This document shows, piece by piece, positions 45,270 to 57,372 of a DNA stretch of 64,000 bases. The stretch is taken from NCBI GenBank assembly GCA_944472135.2, contig OX235262.1:60980440-61044439 (forward strand), in the 5' to 3' direction. The first letter of the stretch is position 1, and each line of letters starts with the position of its first letter. The position numbers and the translations under genes are program-made. This stretch comes from Trichobilharzia regenti (taxonomy: Eukaryota > Platyhelminthes > Trematoda > Strigeidida > Schistosomatidae). The notes below the pieces were generated by a model that ran no database searches, had not been told where the DNA came from, and saw only the letters and a list, made by a program, of their open reading frames with translations.

Positions 45270-45750
45270 TTGTCGGACGGAATAAGATAGGAATTTCTAA
45301 CACTAGTGCCAAGTCATTCAGTGCTTCTACGCAGTTCGGAAACATGACGCGTCACAAAAAGCAATTCCAACAAGTTGGAGACTTTCATTACACGGATGCT
45401 ATTGCTTCAAAGTGAAGATCAGATAGCTGGTAAAAGACGATGAATAACAAGGAATTCAGGCGACGAACCGAATCAAGAACCTATCGCTGAATGAATATGC
45501 AGAATGGAATGGCCATGGATTCGATATACGTTGGCGAGACTGTTGAGTGACACCAAGTGCAAGACAAACCCTCAAGTAGGGAGCCGAGGGGAAAACGAGT
45601 CAGCTGTGGGACTAAAGGTGAAATGGAGGAGATTACGAAACGATGAAATGAGAGTCTATAGGTAATCATGGAGCAAGCTTAAAAAAGACTGCAGAGAAAA
45701 AAGTAAAATGAAGATGTATTGCTAAAGCCCTAAGTAATAATAATTATTAG
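45270..45750 (+). mobile_element. RTE-B LINE 3' fragment (SR2-like)
   Basis: GGCGAGACTGTTGAGTGACA, ATGGAGGAGATTACGAAACG and CTAAAGCCCTAAGTAATAAT, parallel to 12880-13270 and 34975-35395. Coding is decayed. Confidence 0.55.
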
Positions 45751-45914
45751 TTATGGAATAAGAATAAACCTAACTTTAATTGAAAATCAATTACTTATGC
45801 ATGAAAATGACATTTCCTTAAGTAACAATAGAAACAAGGAAGTGAAATCTATCGAAAAAAAGAATTTCTTCCTAAAAATGTAATTATGTCTACATTGTAT
45901 ATAATCAGACTTAC

Positions 45915-46034
45915 ATGGATTTGAACCGTCAGCAACTAAAAGCATACGTAATGAAGATAAATTCACATTTGGATGATCACGTTCAGCTAACAAAGCCCAA
46001 TGCATATCACGACTTTTTACAATTGCAACAGTTG
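45915..46034 (-). CDS. DIP2: DIP2 exon 3 of 12 visible (first FAAL-like domain)
   Basis: 120 nt. The acceptor is TTTTTTTTTAG and the donor GTAAGT. It completes an Ala codon with exon 2 and reads TVAIVKSRDMHWALLAERDH, then NVNLSSLRMLLVADGSNP. The SRDMHW and SSLRMLLVADG strings are DIP2 signatures. The last base (T) combines with GG of exon 4 to make the conserved Trp of NPW. The intron upstream is about 10.6 kb and holds the near-complete RTE-D element. Confidence 0.94.
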
Positions 46035-46164
46035 CTAAAAAAAACAAATGCGGGAGAGGGAAAGAAATTTTTATATGAAGGAGAATTTTTTCATATAAGG
46101 ATAAAACTTGAGCACTCTGATGGTAGAGTATAACTCCATTGTGGGTAAAATGTATTTTGATAAA

Positions 46165-46890
46165 ATCACACAGTGTTAAACAGTAATATTTACTGATGAT
46201 CACGTTTCGAGAACAAATTATTGCCAATCATAATCATATCAAGGTACTCATACAACTTTTTTGCTTCGTTTATATACATAAGTGATGGAATTGATTAGAG
46301 GTTTGAATAAAATCAAAAATAAGATAAAGTACATTTAGAAATAATATTAGCATTATCAATCATATACAATCAGATGGGAAATAAGATGTTTTTATAGTAA
46401 AATAAATAAGTAATTTATTAGAATGTTATAATGTGAACTGAATACATTTTCACATTATTTATTATCCTCTTCTAATTTGACCGGCGGTAATAATATCTTC
46501 CATATTTCTGGTATTTGCATTGAGTCATTTCTGTTGCATGTGTTGGGTGTAGACTGGATGAACCAGACAGGATTCAGTAGTCAATCGCTCTCTCCACCTA
46601 CCCCTATATTACTCTTTAGAATTTTGACTCTGTCCCACTCACACCGTTGTGCGGTTGTGTGTTAATGCATGCAGTGCTATAGCTGAGTTTATTTTCTAAA
46701 TTACCTATCTTCGTGAGATCAACCATTCTAACCCTAGCTAAATTCTCATGTCCTGATAATCTCACTAATCCTGATCTACTAGTTTGACCTATGTAGTTGA
46801 CTAAGCTCACAGTCATTGCAAGGTATTTTGTAAATATTACTATTATTTTGTTTAATTGGGTCCACCATGTCCTTTAGCCTATACCAAAGT
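46165..46890 (-). pseudogene. PLE-C GIY-YIG fragment
   Basis: The minus strand gives SLVNYIGQTSRSGLVRLSGH then ENLARVRMVDLTKIGNLENK. The terminal part near 46195-46245 (ATGATCACGTTTCGAGAACAA ... CATAATCATATC) matches other PLE-C ends. Confidence 0.75.
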
Positions 46891-48339
46891 TGACAGACTG
46901 AAAACATTTAAAAAAAGGAAGTGTTACACAATAATGCCGCTGGAATAAGCGGTAATAATTAACGAATACCATAGAAGTAAAGGTCTAAAGTGTATACAAT
47001 AAAAACGAAATATGATCATCGTTAACCGGTCGTTATCCATCCATCCATCCGTAGAAAACAACTCCGAAGAATCCAAGTGGCTTGAGCACGAATCATTCTC
47101 TCCGAGATGAATCAAGCCATACTCATCAATCAGAAAAACTAGTAAATACCTTGTTAATAGTGTTTGAAATTACTTCCGAACTGATTAGTGTGAATAATTT
47201 GGGAAAAATACTCAAATCATTCAGTAGTATATACTGCAATTTACACAAATTTTTCCCCAACCAATACCAGAGACAGTGAAATCCATACTTCGTTCTATTT
47301 AATAAATAAACTGAGAGCTTCAAAATGTGAAATGATTGAAGAATACATACATATATTTTTGTAATTCTTGTGCAGGAGAAAAAGCAAGTACTCTTGACAT
47401 TGACAGTACTTGCTTTACTCACACACATCCATACACGATATGTAAAAACACGGGGGGAAAACGCACACACATACAAAGACAACCAGACTAGACAGAAGAA
47501 AACTCCGATGAGATAAATAAATGACACCATTTCTGGAAAACATATAAATGTATATATACATACTCTGCTGTCTGCTTGACTTTGTCTCCTATCAATTCCC
47601 TCCCCCCCCACCCATCTAAACTTTGTTTTCCAGTGCTCTTTTTTCTTTCAAAGTTATCTCTTGTAAAAAGAGAATTTCACGCTAATTATTATTGTTATTA
47701 TTATTATTACATAAGTATACTTCCTTTTCCACTTTCTCTTGTCTTCAAATTCACTTTCTTTTTCAGACATTTTTTTGTTATACAGGAAAGGTGAAAAGTG
47801 ACAGACAGAAAGGATTTATCATCAGTCAGCTTAACGATGAATGGATATATTCTAAACTCCATGATGAGTGACATACAGGATATGAAGTTGGAAACCGAAA
47901 AGAAAACTAGGCGTTAGTGACAAAGTTGTACGCACACAAAAAAAAATCAACGATCAGATAGTGGTCATGCTTTATGCATACCCCTTGAATTTAGACATTT
48001 CACCGGAGAAGTTAAAGAAAGAACCTACATGACTACAGGTGTTCGAGTGATAAGCGTTTCTTTCAGTGGAAAACACAAGTATAGGGACGTCAAGACTAAT
48101 GAAGTCAAAAGTTAATACCTTCAAGAAATACAACCTAGTATCATGATCCTTTAGATATATCTGCATAAAGTCACTTAAAATAGGTTAAACAATGAATGAT
48201 TACGTTTACAATCAGTTGCGAAAAGATATTTCATTTTTTTTCCTGAATAATTGTTAGTGAGTTATAGTTATGGAACCTGACGTGAAGATAATAAGTTCAA
48301 GTAAGGATGAGAAGTCAACCGATGAAGTTGTGAAAGTGA
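46891..48339. other. Intronic sequence, no gene seen
   Basis: A TTA run at about 47694-47709 and short Phe-rich frames; a 161-codon minus frame at 47126-47611 lacks recognisable domains and splice-site context and is probably chance. Confidence 0.4.
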
Positions 48340-48480
48340 AACGATCGGGAACGGCTAGAACATCTATTACACGTGCCTAGCCATTGCCTTCCTCGACTGA
48401 CGGGCAATGTTAGCTGACATAGGGTCAGGCTGGAAAAGAGCTAGCGGTGGTCAAACACCAGTCCATGAATTCCTTGACAG
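48340..48480 (+). mobile_element. RTE-A LINE fragment
   Basis: GACGGGCAATGTTAGCTGACA TAGGGTCAGGCTGG and GAGCTAGCGGTGGTCAAACA, the terminal coding block of RTE-A. Confidence 0.55.
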
Positions 48481-48764
48481 TCAGCTTGAGTCACAAAGTA
48501 AGGCGTAAGCCGCACAATGAATGAAATAAAGCAACAAAATCTTATTGAAACTGATCGCGCGCTATTAACAGTGATTTCAAGTAACATTGATGCCCCAAAT
48601 AACTTATAACTTATGTCCTTCCTACCTTACTTCTATTTTTATACATAGTTTCCTGTATTTTACCTTTGCTAATCTTGGCTTCTTAACCTTCGACAGCCTT
48701 TCGCCTTTGTCGAGATTCCCAGCCTATCCGTGTCGTTTCGAGATGTTAGTGAGTAGTCCTCAAA

Positions 48765-51670
48765 ATGGTTGTTCCCAATGTGACATCTAACACAGATATC
48801 CTGAAACCGCGTGCCGCGTTCAAGCTGGCTACCTACAATGTTCGGACGCTGATGCAAATCGGACAACAGGCAGGGTTGGCAAGAACTTTGGAAAGCCTCG
48901 CTATCGATGTCTGCTGCATTTCGGAGACCCGCATTCAAGATCCCAGTGAAGTGCTTCGACTATCCTCTCCATCTGGAAGTTCTAGTAGTATGTACCACCT
49001 GCGCTTATCCGGGGACCCTGTGGCGTCGGCATCCGGCGTAGCTGGTGTCGGTGTCGCACTGAGCGCTAGAGCCGAAGCTGCACTGCTCGACTGGATTCCC
49101 ATTAACAGTCGTTTATGTGCTGTGAGGCTGGAAGGTTATACGAAAGTAAGTAGGCCAGATAGGCGGTGTCTATTTGTTGTCTCTGCCTATGCACCGACGG
49201 ATTGCAGCCCGGATGCAATGAAGGATGAGTTTTACTACCAACTGAGCGATCTCTTGAAACAGGCGGGTCGGAGGGATATCGTAGTGCTGGCTGGGGACTT
49301 GAATGCACAGGTCGGGCGTCTAAGCTCAGAGGAGAATCGTCTAGGTGGTCAGTGGGGACTACATGGTCGCAGGTCAGATAATGGGGACCGTCTTCTGCAG
49401 CTTTGCGCGGATCACAACCTATTTCTAGCCAGCACCAACTTCCGGCACAGCCATCGCCGTAGCGCTACCTGGCGTCCTCCCTCTGCGAAGCAAGCTTGGA
49501 CTCAGATTGATCATATTGCGGTCAGTTTCCGGTGGCGAGGATGCATACAAGACTGTCGCTCCTTCTGGAGCACATGCCTGGACTCCGATCATGCGTTAGT
49601 GTGTGCCAAGTTCGTCTTGCGATTTGGTGGGGTTCGTAAAAGCCGTCGTCTAAGCGTTGATGTGAGCAAACTAGTAGCACCTGCTACTTCTTTGAAATAT
49701 CAGAATGAGTTAAAAACAATGCTTGCCAGCAACCCCCCAAGTAGTATAGATGAACATTGGCTTCATGTGCAAGGTGCCATGCAAAAGGCGAGTGTAGCCG
49801 CTTGCGGCTTGAAAGAATGCTCCGCTAACAACCACTGGGTTTCTGCGAGTTCCTTGCAACTCATGGATGAACGCCGGTCCATTCCGGCTGGCAGCGAATA
49901 CAACAATCAGCGAAAGGCGCTCACGCGCAAGATTAGACAGTGTTTACGTAAGGACCGCGAAGCCTGGTGGTCAGAACGTGCGTGTGAGATGGAGTCAGCT
50001 GCTGCATCTGGCAACAGTCGGAAGCTGTTCCAACTCATACGAGCCACCGGCAGCAAGAAACAAGGTGTCAGCGAGACGGTCTGTGAGGCAGATGGCACTC
50101 CAATTACCAGCCTGAAAAGACGCCTGGAACGCTGGGCAGAGCACTTCGGGAAGCAGTTCAGCTGGCCACCAGCTTCAGTGTCTACTATCATTAGCCCGAG
50201 TGCTCCTTGGTCGGTTAGTACCGACCCACCCACCGAAGCGGAGGTCCGTAAGGAACTCCAAGTTCTGAAACGCCATAAGGCGCCCGGCCCAGACAAATTA
50301 CCCCCGGCTCTTTTTAAAGATGGTGGCGAGACTCTCACAATGGCTCTAACTGGGTTGTTCAGGAAGGTGTGGGAGACAGAGAGTGTACCATCAATGTGGA
50401 ACGAAGCCATTATCGTCCCCATCTTTAAAAAGGGTCGACGTAATTCGTGTGACAATCATAGGGGTATCAGTCTGTTACCAGTCGCGTCTAAAATATTGGC
50501 TGCTGTCTTGCTTCGCAGACTGTGCAAAATACGTGAAGGATTGATTCGCGAAGAGCAGGCTGGGTTTCGTTCAGGTCGTGGATGCATTGATCATGTGTTC
50601 ACCCTTCGTCAGTTGTTGGAACACCGCCACACGTATTGCAGGCCAACGATCGTTGTGTTTCTTGATATTAGGGCTGCCTTCGATTCGTTGGACAGAACTG
50701 TGCTCTGGAACTGTCTGTTAGAGAGAGGTGTACCTGAGAAATTTGTTAACATCTGAAAGCCCTATACAGAAACACCTCAGGTAGAGTGAGGGCATACAAC
50801 CAACTATCACCACTGTTCCCAACCAACAGTGGGGTTAGACAGGGTTGCCCAATCTCTCCATTTCTCTTTAACTTTGCCATCGATGACATTCTGGAGTCAG
50901 CTCTGAAGGATGTGCGTGAAGGTGGTGTAGATCTGCTACCTGGAGATAGACTTTTCGACCTCGAGTATGCAGACGATATCGTCTTACTGTGCGATAGCAT
51001 GCAGGCTGCCCAAATCGCACTTAATCAGTTGGCGATCAGTGTCTGTAAGTATGGTATGTGCTTTGCGCCGTCTAAGTGCAAAGTACTGTTACAAGATTGG
51101 CAGGAGCCTGTACCTGCACTCACTCTTGCGGGTGAACCGCTTGAAGTTGTTGATAAGTTTGTGTACCTGGGTAGTTGTGTGAGTGCTGGCGGAGGGGTGA
51201 CGGATGAGATTTCCAACCGTATAATGAAGGCTAGGGTGGCATACATCAACTTGAGCCACCTCTGGCGCCGTCGCGACGTTAGCCTGGCTGTCAAAGGTCG
51301 GGTATACAATGCTTCGGTGCGGGCTGCTGCTCTACGCCTGTGAAACCTGGCCTCTCCGAGCTGAGGATGTGCGGCGACTCTGCGTGTTCGATGGCATCAT
51401 CACGTGAGTAATTCTGAGGTTCGGCAGCGTGTGTTTGAACATATTGGAGATCACCATTCATTGAGTGTCGTCATCTGGAAACACCGGCTCCGGTGGCTTG
51501 GACATGTGCTGCGAATGTCACCCCAGAGGCTTCCGTACAGGTCTCTGTTCGCTAGCCCTGGGACGGGATGGAAAAGGCGGAGAGGTGGTCAGTCCATGAC
51601 GTGGCGTCGTGGGATGAAGGATTTTTGTGCTAGATTAGCATCGGTTGGTGTGTCACGACTCCCTGGTTAG
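48765..51670 (+). pseudogene. RTE-D endonuclease / reverse transcriptase, frameshifted
   Basis: Frame 48765-50756 (663 codons): an APE-type endonuclease over about residues 20-290 (LATYNVRTLMQIGQQ, CISETRIQDP, VLAGDLNAQVG, IDHIAVS, DSDHALV), then the RT (HKAPGPDKLPPALFKDGGE, IIVPIFKKGRRNSCDNHRGI, EEQAGFRSGRGCIDHV, FLDIRAAFDSLDR). A one-base shift near 50752 gives a TGA. The RT goes on from 50753 with SGVRQGCPISPFLFNFAIDD and LEYADDIVLLCDSMQAA (YADD active site). A two-base loss near 51328, a 38-bp deletion near 51391 and a TGG-to-TAG change near 51666 break the C-terminus. Judged against the 35.4-kb relative. Confidence 0.92.
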
Positions 51671-51802
51671 GGTCCGAGAGATAGCTCAAATCGATGGCTC
51701 GAAACGTTATCGGAAATGACCAAGAGTCGTAATCAATGACGAATGTGTTGCAATTTCCTTCTTTCTTCCCTTCCCGATGATAGTTAACGAATACTGTTTG
51801 AA

Positions 51803-52000
51803 GTTATTTTTTTTTTATTTTTGATTACAGCTTGATTCCACACCGTATTTTTGGTACAAGTATGGAATTTTCAGCATGGATATCGGTAGCCCAAATTTCG
51901 CAGGCCGACCATAGATATCAGGTGTGCGTCGGCATGGGCTCGAGCCCCGGACCATATGCATGGTCGGCGAGAGTCCTAACCACTGTGCCACCGACGCACA
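51803..52000 (-). mobile_element. SINE-A nested in the RTE-D 3' UTR
   Basis: T-run at 51807-51816, then GATTACAGCTTGATTCCACA, B-box complement GGGCTCGAGCCCCGG, right end GTGCCACCGACGCACA. The 35.4-kb relative lacks it, so the SINE came later than the LINE. Confidence 0.85.
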
Positions 52001-52159
52001 CTGTGACTGTCTTCCTTCCAGATGAAGTTCTTAATCCGTTCTCTACTTATATTTTTTTCTTTTGATCTATATTGCTTTATTATTATTGTATGGCGCGTCC
52101 TTCTTGGTGCCATATTGTACCAAGTTTTTTTATGCGTTTAAATAAATAAATAAACTGCC

Positions 52160-52440
52160 TCCTTGGGGTCCCTGAGATTCTAAGAACCAATGGCTTGATG
52201 CATTTTAGTGATATGGCTCCAGATCTTTCGCAATGGCACAGATACCTTCACTCTTTATGGCCTCCCAAATGCATTAAGCCCTACTGTTTTCCCATGTTAC
52301 TACTCTTTCTCCCTCACATTTCCTTTTTTCTCTTGTTAGCCTTCTTTTGGGCGCTGCATGCAATGTGCTACCTCGAACCGTCGCACTTCTTTGCAAAATT
52401 CTACGTTGAAACCAGCCAGTTAATGAGATCAAAATTATTT
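52160..52440 (+). mobile_element. RTE-A LINE 3' fragment
   Basis: AGTGATATGGCTCCAGATC, then the 3' end with GCTACCTCGAACCGTCGCAC and GCAAAATTCTACGTTGAAAC. Begins where RTE-D ends. Confidence 0.6.
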
Positions 52441-52709
52441 ATTTTAACTGAAGACCTAGTTGCTAAACATTTAACTACGAGGCTAGACATAGGTGGCCAT
52501 CACAAACTCAACTGCACAATGATTCTTTCATATTATTTTACCAAACTAAAATCTGACTGATCGATCATAATGCAATTAAGCAGGCACACAATGAACCAAC
52601 CTCATTGTTCAATATTCATCATATCAACTTACATACAGAAAGTGAACTAGTTGTTATTATTTGATTTCATGGCATTTTTATGACGAGAAACAATGAAACT
52701 GACTGGCTG

Positions 52710-53340
52710 ACTGACTGCTTTCAACATAGAACTTTGCATAGAAGTGCAGCTATGTAATACACTATACACCATGTAGCACGTACACAAAAGAAGTCAAAAG
52801 GGAAGGAAAAAATAGATTCAAAAGCAACGATTAGAAGAGGAAATATGAGAGAGAGAGAGAGAGAAATAATAGTAACATGGATGCAGATTAAGATTCAATG
52901 AATACTGCAGATCAAAAAGAGTGAATGCATTTCAATGCGACTGAGAACAACTTTGAGTCATACCAGCACCAATAGTCTCTAGGCATTGGTTCTTAAGATC
53001 CTGAAGACGCCAAAGAAGCAGTCTACATCGCTCTACATGGCTCAAACTAACTGTCAAATATTTCATGGATTGATGGTATGTTTTAGTTGGACCACCATTA
53101 GTTCTTTTCCTATGTCACCTATCATTGATCGTCGTGGAAGGCGACGGCTAGACATGTGTATAACAAGTGTCCTCGCCGTCTTAATCGATCTACTTTCACA
53201 ATCCTATAGGTTGAGTTTCCCTAATAATCTAACACTCGATGATTAATTTCAATATTACTCAGCCTATTATACCACTTAACGCAGGAGATAGAACGCAGAC
53301 ATCCATAATCAAAGACTGTTAGCCTTTTCAAAGCATTGAG
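52710..53340 (-). mobile_element. RTE-A LINE fragment
   Basis: Reverse copy: TTCAACATAGAACTTTGCATAGAAG at left, then ATCGTCGTGGAAGGCGACGG and TTATACCACTTAACGCAGGA at right, paralleling 7880-8420. Confidence 0.65.
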
Positions 53341-53489
53341 GTTTATAATGTTTATGACGAGTTAGTCTTCGAAAAACTATATGACTGACTTCCATATGAA
53401 GTTGATGTGAAGGTGACAGCATTCAACATGACACTGGAAAATGCTTATCAATCAATATATGTTTAAAACTTGGGCACCGTGATAGTAAG

Positions 53490-54055
53490 TAATTCCATAT
53501 TAGTTTGTTTACTGGATATATCACACAGAGTGAAACAGTATTATTTACTGGATGACGACGTTTTGAACAAAACTTATTGTTCATAATCATATCATTTATA
53601 ACCATAAAACTTAAAAAATTGAGTTTTATAGTTTTCTTTATTCTTTCCTATTCGTCGTCGTAGGGGGGGGGTAGTAGATTTTTCCAGACATCTGGCTGGA
53701 CAGGTGTTCAATCATTCCTAGTACACGTGTTTGCAGTTGATTCGATAAACAAAGCTTCCGTTATCGATGTAACAGGGTGGAGGGAGAGATTGACAACAGA
53801 AACTTTGTTTATCGAATCAACTGTAAACACATGTAATAGGAATGATTCAACACCAGTCCCAGATATCTGGAAAATTCTACTACTCCTACGACGACAAATA
53901 GGGAAGACAAAGAAAACTACAAAACTTAAGTTTCGAAGTTGTGTGATTATAATTGATGGCATGATTATGAACAATAAATTTTGTTCAAAACGTCGTCATC
54001 CAGTAAGTCATACTGTTTCCCTCACTGTTTGACATATCTCATAAATAAACTAATA
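53490..54055. repeat. PLE-C terminal inverted repeat, two arms
   Basis: Left arm (to about 53770, reverse) and right arm (from about 53775, direct) are near mirror copies of a PLE-C end. CGATAAACAAAGCTTCCGTT pairs with AACAGAAACTTTGTTTATCG. CAAAACTTATTGTTCATAAT mirrors ATTATGAACAATAAATTTTG. The right arm encodes WRERLTTETLFIESTVNTCN. Each arm is about 280 bp with almost no spacer. Confidence 0.75.
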
Positions 54056-54179
54056 TGGAACGACTTATCAACCAAAACATTATTTCAGAGAAAATAAGTA
54101 ATTCAGGTGCAATATGCATAACACCAAGATAAACAGATTGTGTAAACTTTCACCGCCAAAAGTGAGTTGATAGATCTCA

Positions 54180-54420
54180 AAAAAAAGGGGGGAATACTAG
54201 CCAACCATGGTCCAGATTCGACTCCCAAAACAGAAAAGACACTCCTAAAACTTACCCAGTTTACTACCTTACAGTAAGTAAGCCCAGGAAAATATCAAAG
54301 GTTGAGGGGCAAGAGGCTAGAAACCCAACCCACCCTGTCGTACGAAAAAGTACAACACCACCGCTACTGAAACTCCAAGATGCTTAAAGTGCTATGTTCC
54401 ACTAGAAACAGCAAAGAACC
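54180..54420 (+). mobile_element. Degenerate SINE-B
   Basis: CCAACCATGGTCCAGATTCG ACTCCC, then GCAAGAGGCTAGAAACCCAA and GATGCTTAAAGTGCTATGTTCCAC; order as in the SINE-B body. Confidence 0.45.
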
Positions 54421-54899
54421 AAGAAGCATCGACAACAGATGGATATAACGGGTCAACATCAATACAATGAGTAAGGACAAAATAATAATAATAATACTAA
54501 GACAAGCGTGAAGATAAGTACAGTATGCTAACAGAATAACCCAATAGACACTAATCATTGCTTCCTTAAAATTAATCGATTGTATTTGCAAACCACTGCA
54601 TAGACATAAACAAATAGACAGACAATAATAGTAAGGTATATCTTCCTTGCAAAAAATAAAAAACGGTCAAAGTTGCTATCCCACTTATATCTACAGGCAT
54701 ATATTATTAGTCAAACAGGAATAAAACGACATAGGTAAAAAGAAAAACAGAGGTGGAAATAATAATAATATCAATAATTAGAAACAAACACACTAGGGAA
54801 TAAATGCATCTGTGATTAACTAAAATCGACTGACTCTCAAGCCTAAATCACTCAACAACAATAAGAGAGCTAGATTATGGGATTTGTGGAGGATGATTT

Positions 54900-55100
54900 G
54901 GATTGATTTGATTTCATTTGTTACATTATGTCACGAACCAACATCAGTTACTAAAGAGATCATTGAGAAACCAGAGAGCATCGGGCAGATGTTTTGTCTC
55001 AGTTTGCAACTCTTCAACAGTGCACACCCACAATTCCAAAAGGGATCGACCCGAAGAATTCCAGGTTATCAGACCATTCAGTCACTGAGACCGGAATTGC
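54900..55100 (-). mobile_element. Degenerate HHR-2 SINE
   Basis: Reverse copy: CATCAGTTACTAAAGAGATC, and on the ribozyme strand GCACTGTTGAAGAGTTGCAA with ACTGAGACAAAACATC. Core and GAAA are both mutated. Confidence 0.5.
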
Positions 55101-55479
55101 ATAACCTATGAACTCTATCTTTGTCAACTCATGATACAGCGCTACTCTCAACCTATGCCTACGATGAGTATCTACTTCCCTTTGACATGGTGGACCCTAA
55201 TGGCCACGACTTCTGAATACAGCTTCAGGGCATCTATCCACTAACCATCAATGAGCTACATATACGTGCGGTTAAACATGGAGTAGATTGACATCAGTGG
55301 AATGTGAAAGAACCTTAGTTTTTAAAACTGCACATAACGTGATATGATGCCTCACTTCCATGGAAGTATGGTCAGTTATGTTGAGGTTAGGCATACAGCA
55401 TTGAATAAGGGGTAGGGGAATTCACCGATACGTTTGTGAAGTCACATAAACTGAAGTGATTAGAACATATGTTACTCAT

Positions 55480-55860
55480 ATCATACCGCAGTCCTCCCTA
55501 TTTGAGCAATGTAAGCTGACATAGGATGGTGTAGGGAAAGGGTTACAAATGGTCAACCCCAAATGTGGCACCCATCTGGGGAGTCTTTGACTGTTTGTTT
55601 TAGCCACGTGAAGATGTACAGACTGCCCAGTTGAGGTCTTTAAGATAACAAGAGTCAGTAGTTGGGGACTTCTAGTGACACGACGTAGATGCATTCATTC
55701 CTTGTGAAATTCCATGTGGTTATTATTTCGCCCGTACGCCTCCGCATACCCCAGTTACTTTCCATCTCACTTCTCAATTTCTAATTTTGCATTTATGAAG
55801 TATCACAGTTTAAACCGATGTACTTTTGTGCAAAGTTCTACGTCCATAACACAGTTCAAA
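55480..55860 (+). mobile_element. RTE-A LINE 3' fragment
   Basis: GCAATGTAAGCTGACATAGG, TTGACTGTTTGTTTTAGCCAC and GCAAAGTTCTACGTCCATAA, the usual order of the terminal coding block and 3' end. Confidence 0.6.
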
Positions 55861-56089
55861 TCACAGATATGTAAACCTTTACAAATCTAAACGACTCTTG
55901 ATGGAAGCTTTGAAATTAGAAGTAGCGGGAATACATTAAGGCAGTGTTATTTCTCATGATATAACTGTAAATTGCACCACATGAGAATCATAAACAGTTA
56001 AAATCAGTTCTAGCTGATATGAATAATGAGATATCGTCTTCAATCAATAATAGTAAGCGCCCTCTTTCCAGGACAGGCTTTTATACCTC

Positions 56090-56480
56090 AATGACTGACT
56101 GAATTTCAAGGCAGAACTTTGCACAGAAGTGAACCAGCTCAAGCTGCAAAGAAAACAAAATTCAAAAGAGCTACGGTGAACATAAATGTACAGGAGAAAT
56201 GATAAGTATATGGAGAAAATGAGGATTTAATGGATCTGGGACATTACAAAGAGTGAGTGAATCTGTGACACTGTGAACAATTCTGACTCATACCACCGAC
56301 AATCTCTCACTATTGGTTTCTAGAGTTCCGAAGACTGCAGTCAGACAGTTTAAACCCTCATACATGGCTCACACCAACAATCGCAGACTTTATGGTTCAA
56401 CCCCAGTTTTTAATTTGACCACTCCTAACTATTTTCTAAACATAATCTCATGTCAACCAACAGTGCTCAACAACTTCGTG
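56090..56480 (-). mobile_element. RTE-A LINE 3' fragment
   Basis: Reverse copy: AGAACTTTGCACAGAAGTGA ACCAG at left and CATAATCTCATGTCAACCAACAG at right. Tail to tail with the preceding direct fragment. Confidence 0.6.
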
Positions 56481-56633
56481 TGAGTGCCATTGATATGATT
56501 ATGAGTAATACATCGTGCTCAAAATGTCATCAATAATTCATACTGCATAACACTGCGACTTTACCAAATAAATTTACTCCATGATCGAAAAAATGACAAT
56601 AATAACAGTATTCATAAAAAGAGTAACAATTAC

Positions 56634-56727
56634 CTCGATACTTTGTAACCATACGTAACCAAGATCCAGGATCTATTTGCATAACTGAATAAGGCACAAA
56701 AATCACATGTAGTCCATTGAAGACGCT
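56634..56727 (-). CDS. DIP2: DIP2 exon 2 of 12 visible (first FAAL-like domain)
   Basis: 94 nt, starting in phase 0 after TATTCCAG and ending one base into a codon before GTAATT. It encodes SVFNGLHVIFVPYSVMQIDP then SWLRMVTKYR, which matches the family segment around 'SVMNRMHVISIPYALMKVNPLSWIQ'. A PLE-C end fragment lies about 70 bp downstream (about 56490-56560), so a transposon has inserted close to the donor without destroying it. Confidence 0.92.
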
Positions 56728-57022
56728 CTGGAATAGACAAAATATATTCATATTTAGACAAGAAAACAATATACAGGATGTCATATTAACCATAAATTAC
56801 ACAATATAGACATAAAAGCCACACAAGAAAGGTAACCACAATTGACTATTGAAATTCATCCTTTTTTAACAATTAATTCAATCTTGAATTTTTTTAACCA
56901 ACTAAGTAAAAGATGAGACAGTTATCCTCACCACAAAAATTATAACAATGACGTTCAAGTGTCACTAATGCATCATAAGTGCTCAACGAGATAGACTATT
57001 CGGACTAGTTAGGTAGTGTTAC

Positions 57023-57372
57023 TGTGGTGAGGGCTGTCTGCTAGCCAAAATTGTAGACAATAATTTACGTCAATGTTTACGTCCCGAATCAGGATCATGA
57101 GAAAAAAAAAGTAACAAGGCTTAACCTAGAGGAGATCAACAACCAATCACGACAGACTTAACGTGTGCGAATACGATTTGCAGACACATGGCTTAAATTT
57201 CTAAGAAACGGCCGAAAGCAGTACAGAATAACCTTCAGCAGGAAAATAACCAGTCGGAAGACGCTGCTTCTCCGCTAACAACGCTGATAATAATGTACAT
57301 AAAAATCTATAAATATCTCAAGGTTTTCTCAACAAACGATCTGTTGCCTGGCCCTTATCTTTTGTCGTTACA
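57023..57372 (+). mobile_element. Solo LTR (Gypsy-style), copy 2
   Basis: 350 bp starting TGTGGTGAG and ending GTCGTTACA, flanked by TTAC (57019-57022, 57373-57376). Shares CAACCAATCACGACAGA, CTATAAATATC and the CGATCTGTTGCCTGGCCCTT block with the 4470-4795 LTR. Confidence 0.75.

Larger units (their letters stand above)
48765..52155 (+). mobile_element. RTE-D LINE, near complete
   Basis: Endonuclease plus reverse transcriptase plus 3' UTR in one orientation, ending at AAATAAATAAATAAA near 52140-52155. A SINE-A (51803-52000) splits the 3' UTR. Element start is uncertain; the first Met of the long frame is at 48765. The DNA is clearly GC-richer than the surrounding introns, suggesting a fairly recent arrival. 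Lies in DIP2 intron 2, on the strand opposite to the gene. Confidence 0.9.

Noticed and set aside
47126..47611. 161-codon minus-strand protein
   Set aside because: Composition is Phe/Ser/Cys-rich as expected from AT-rich chance frames; it does not fit DIP2 and has no recognised domain.
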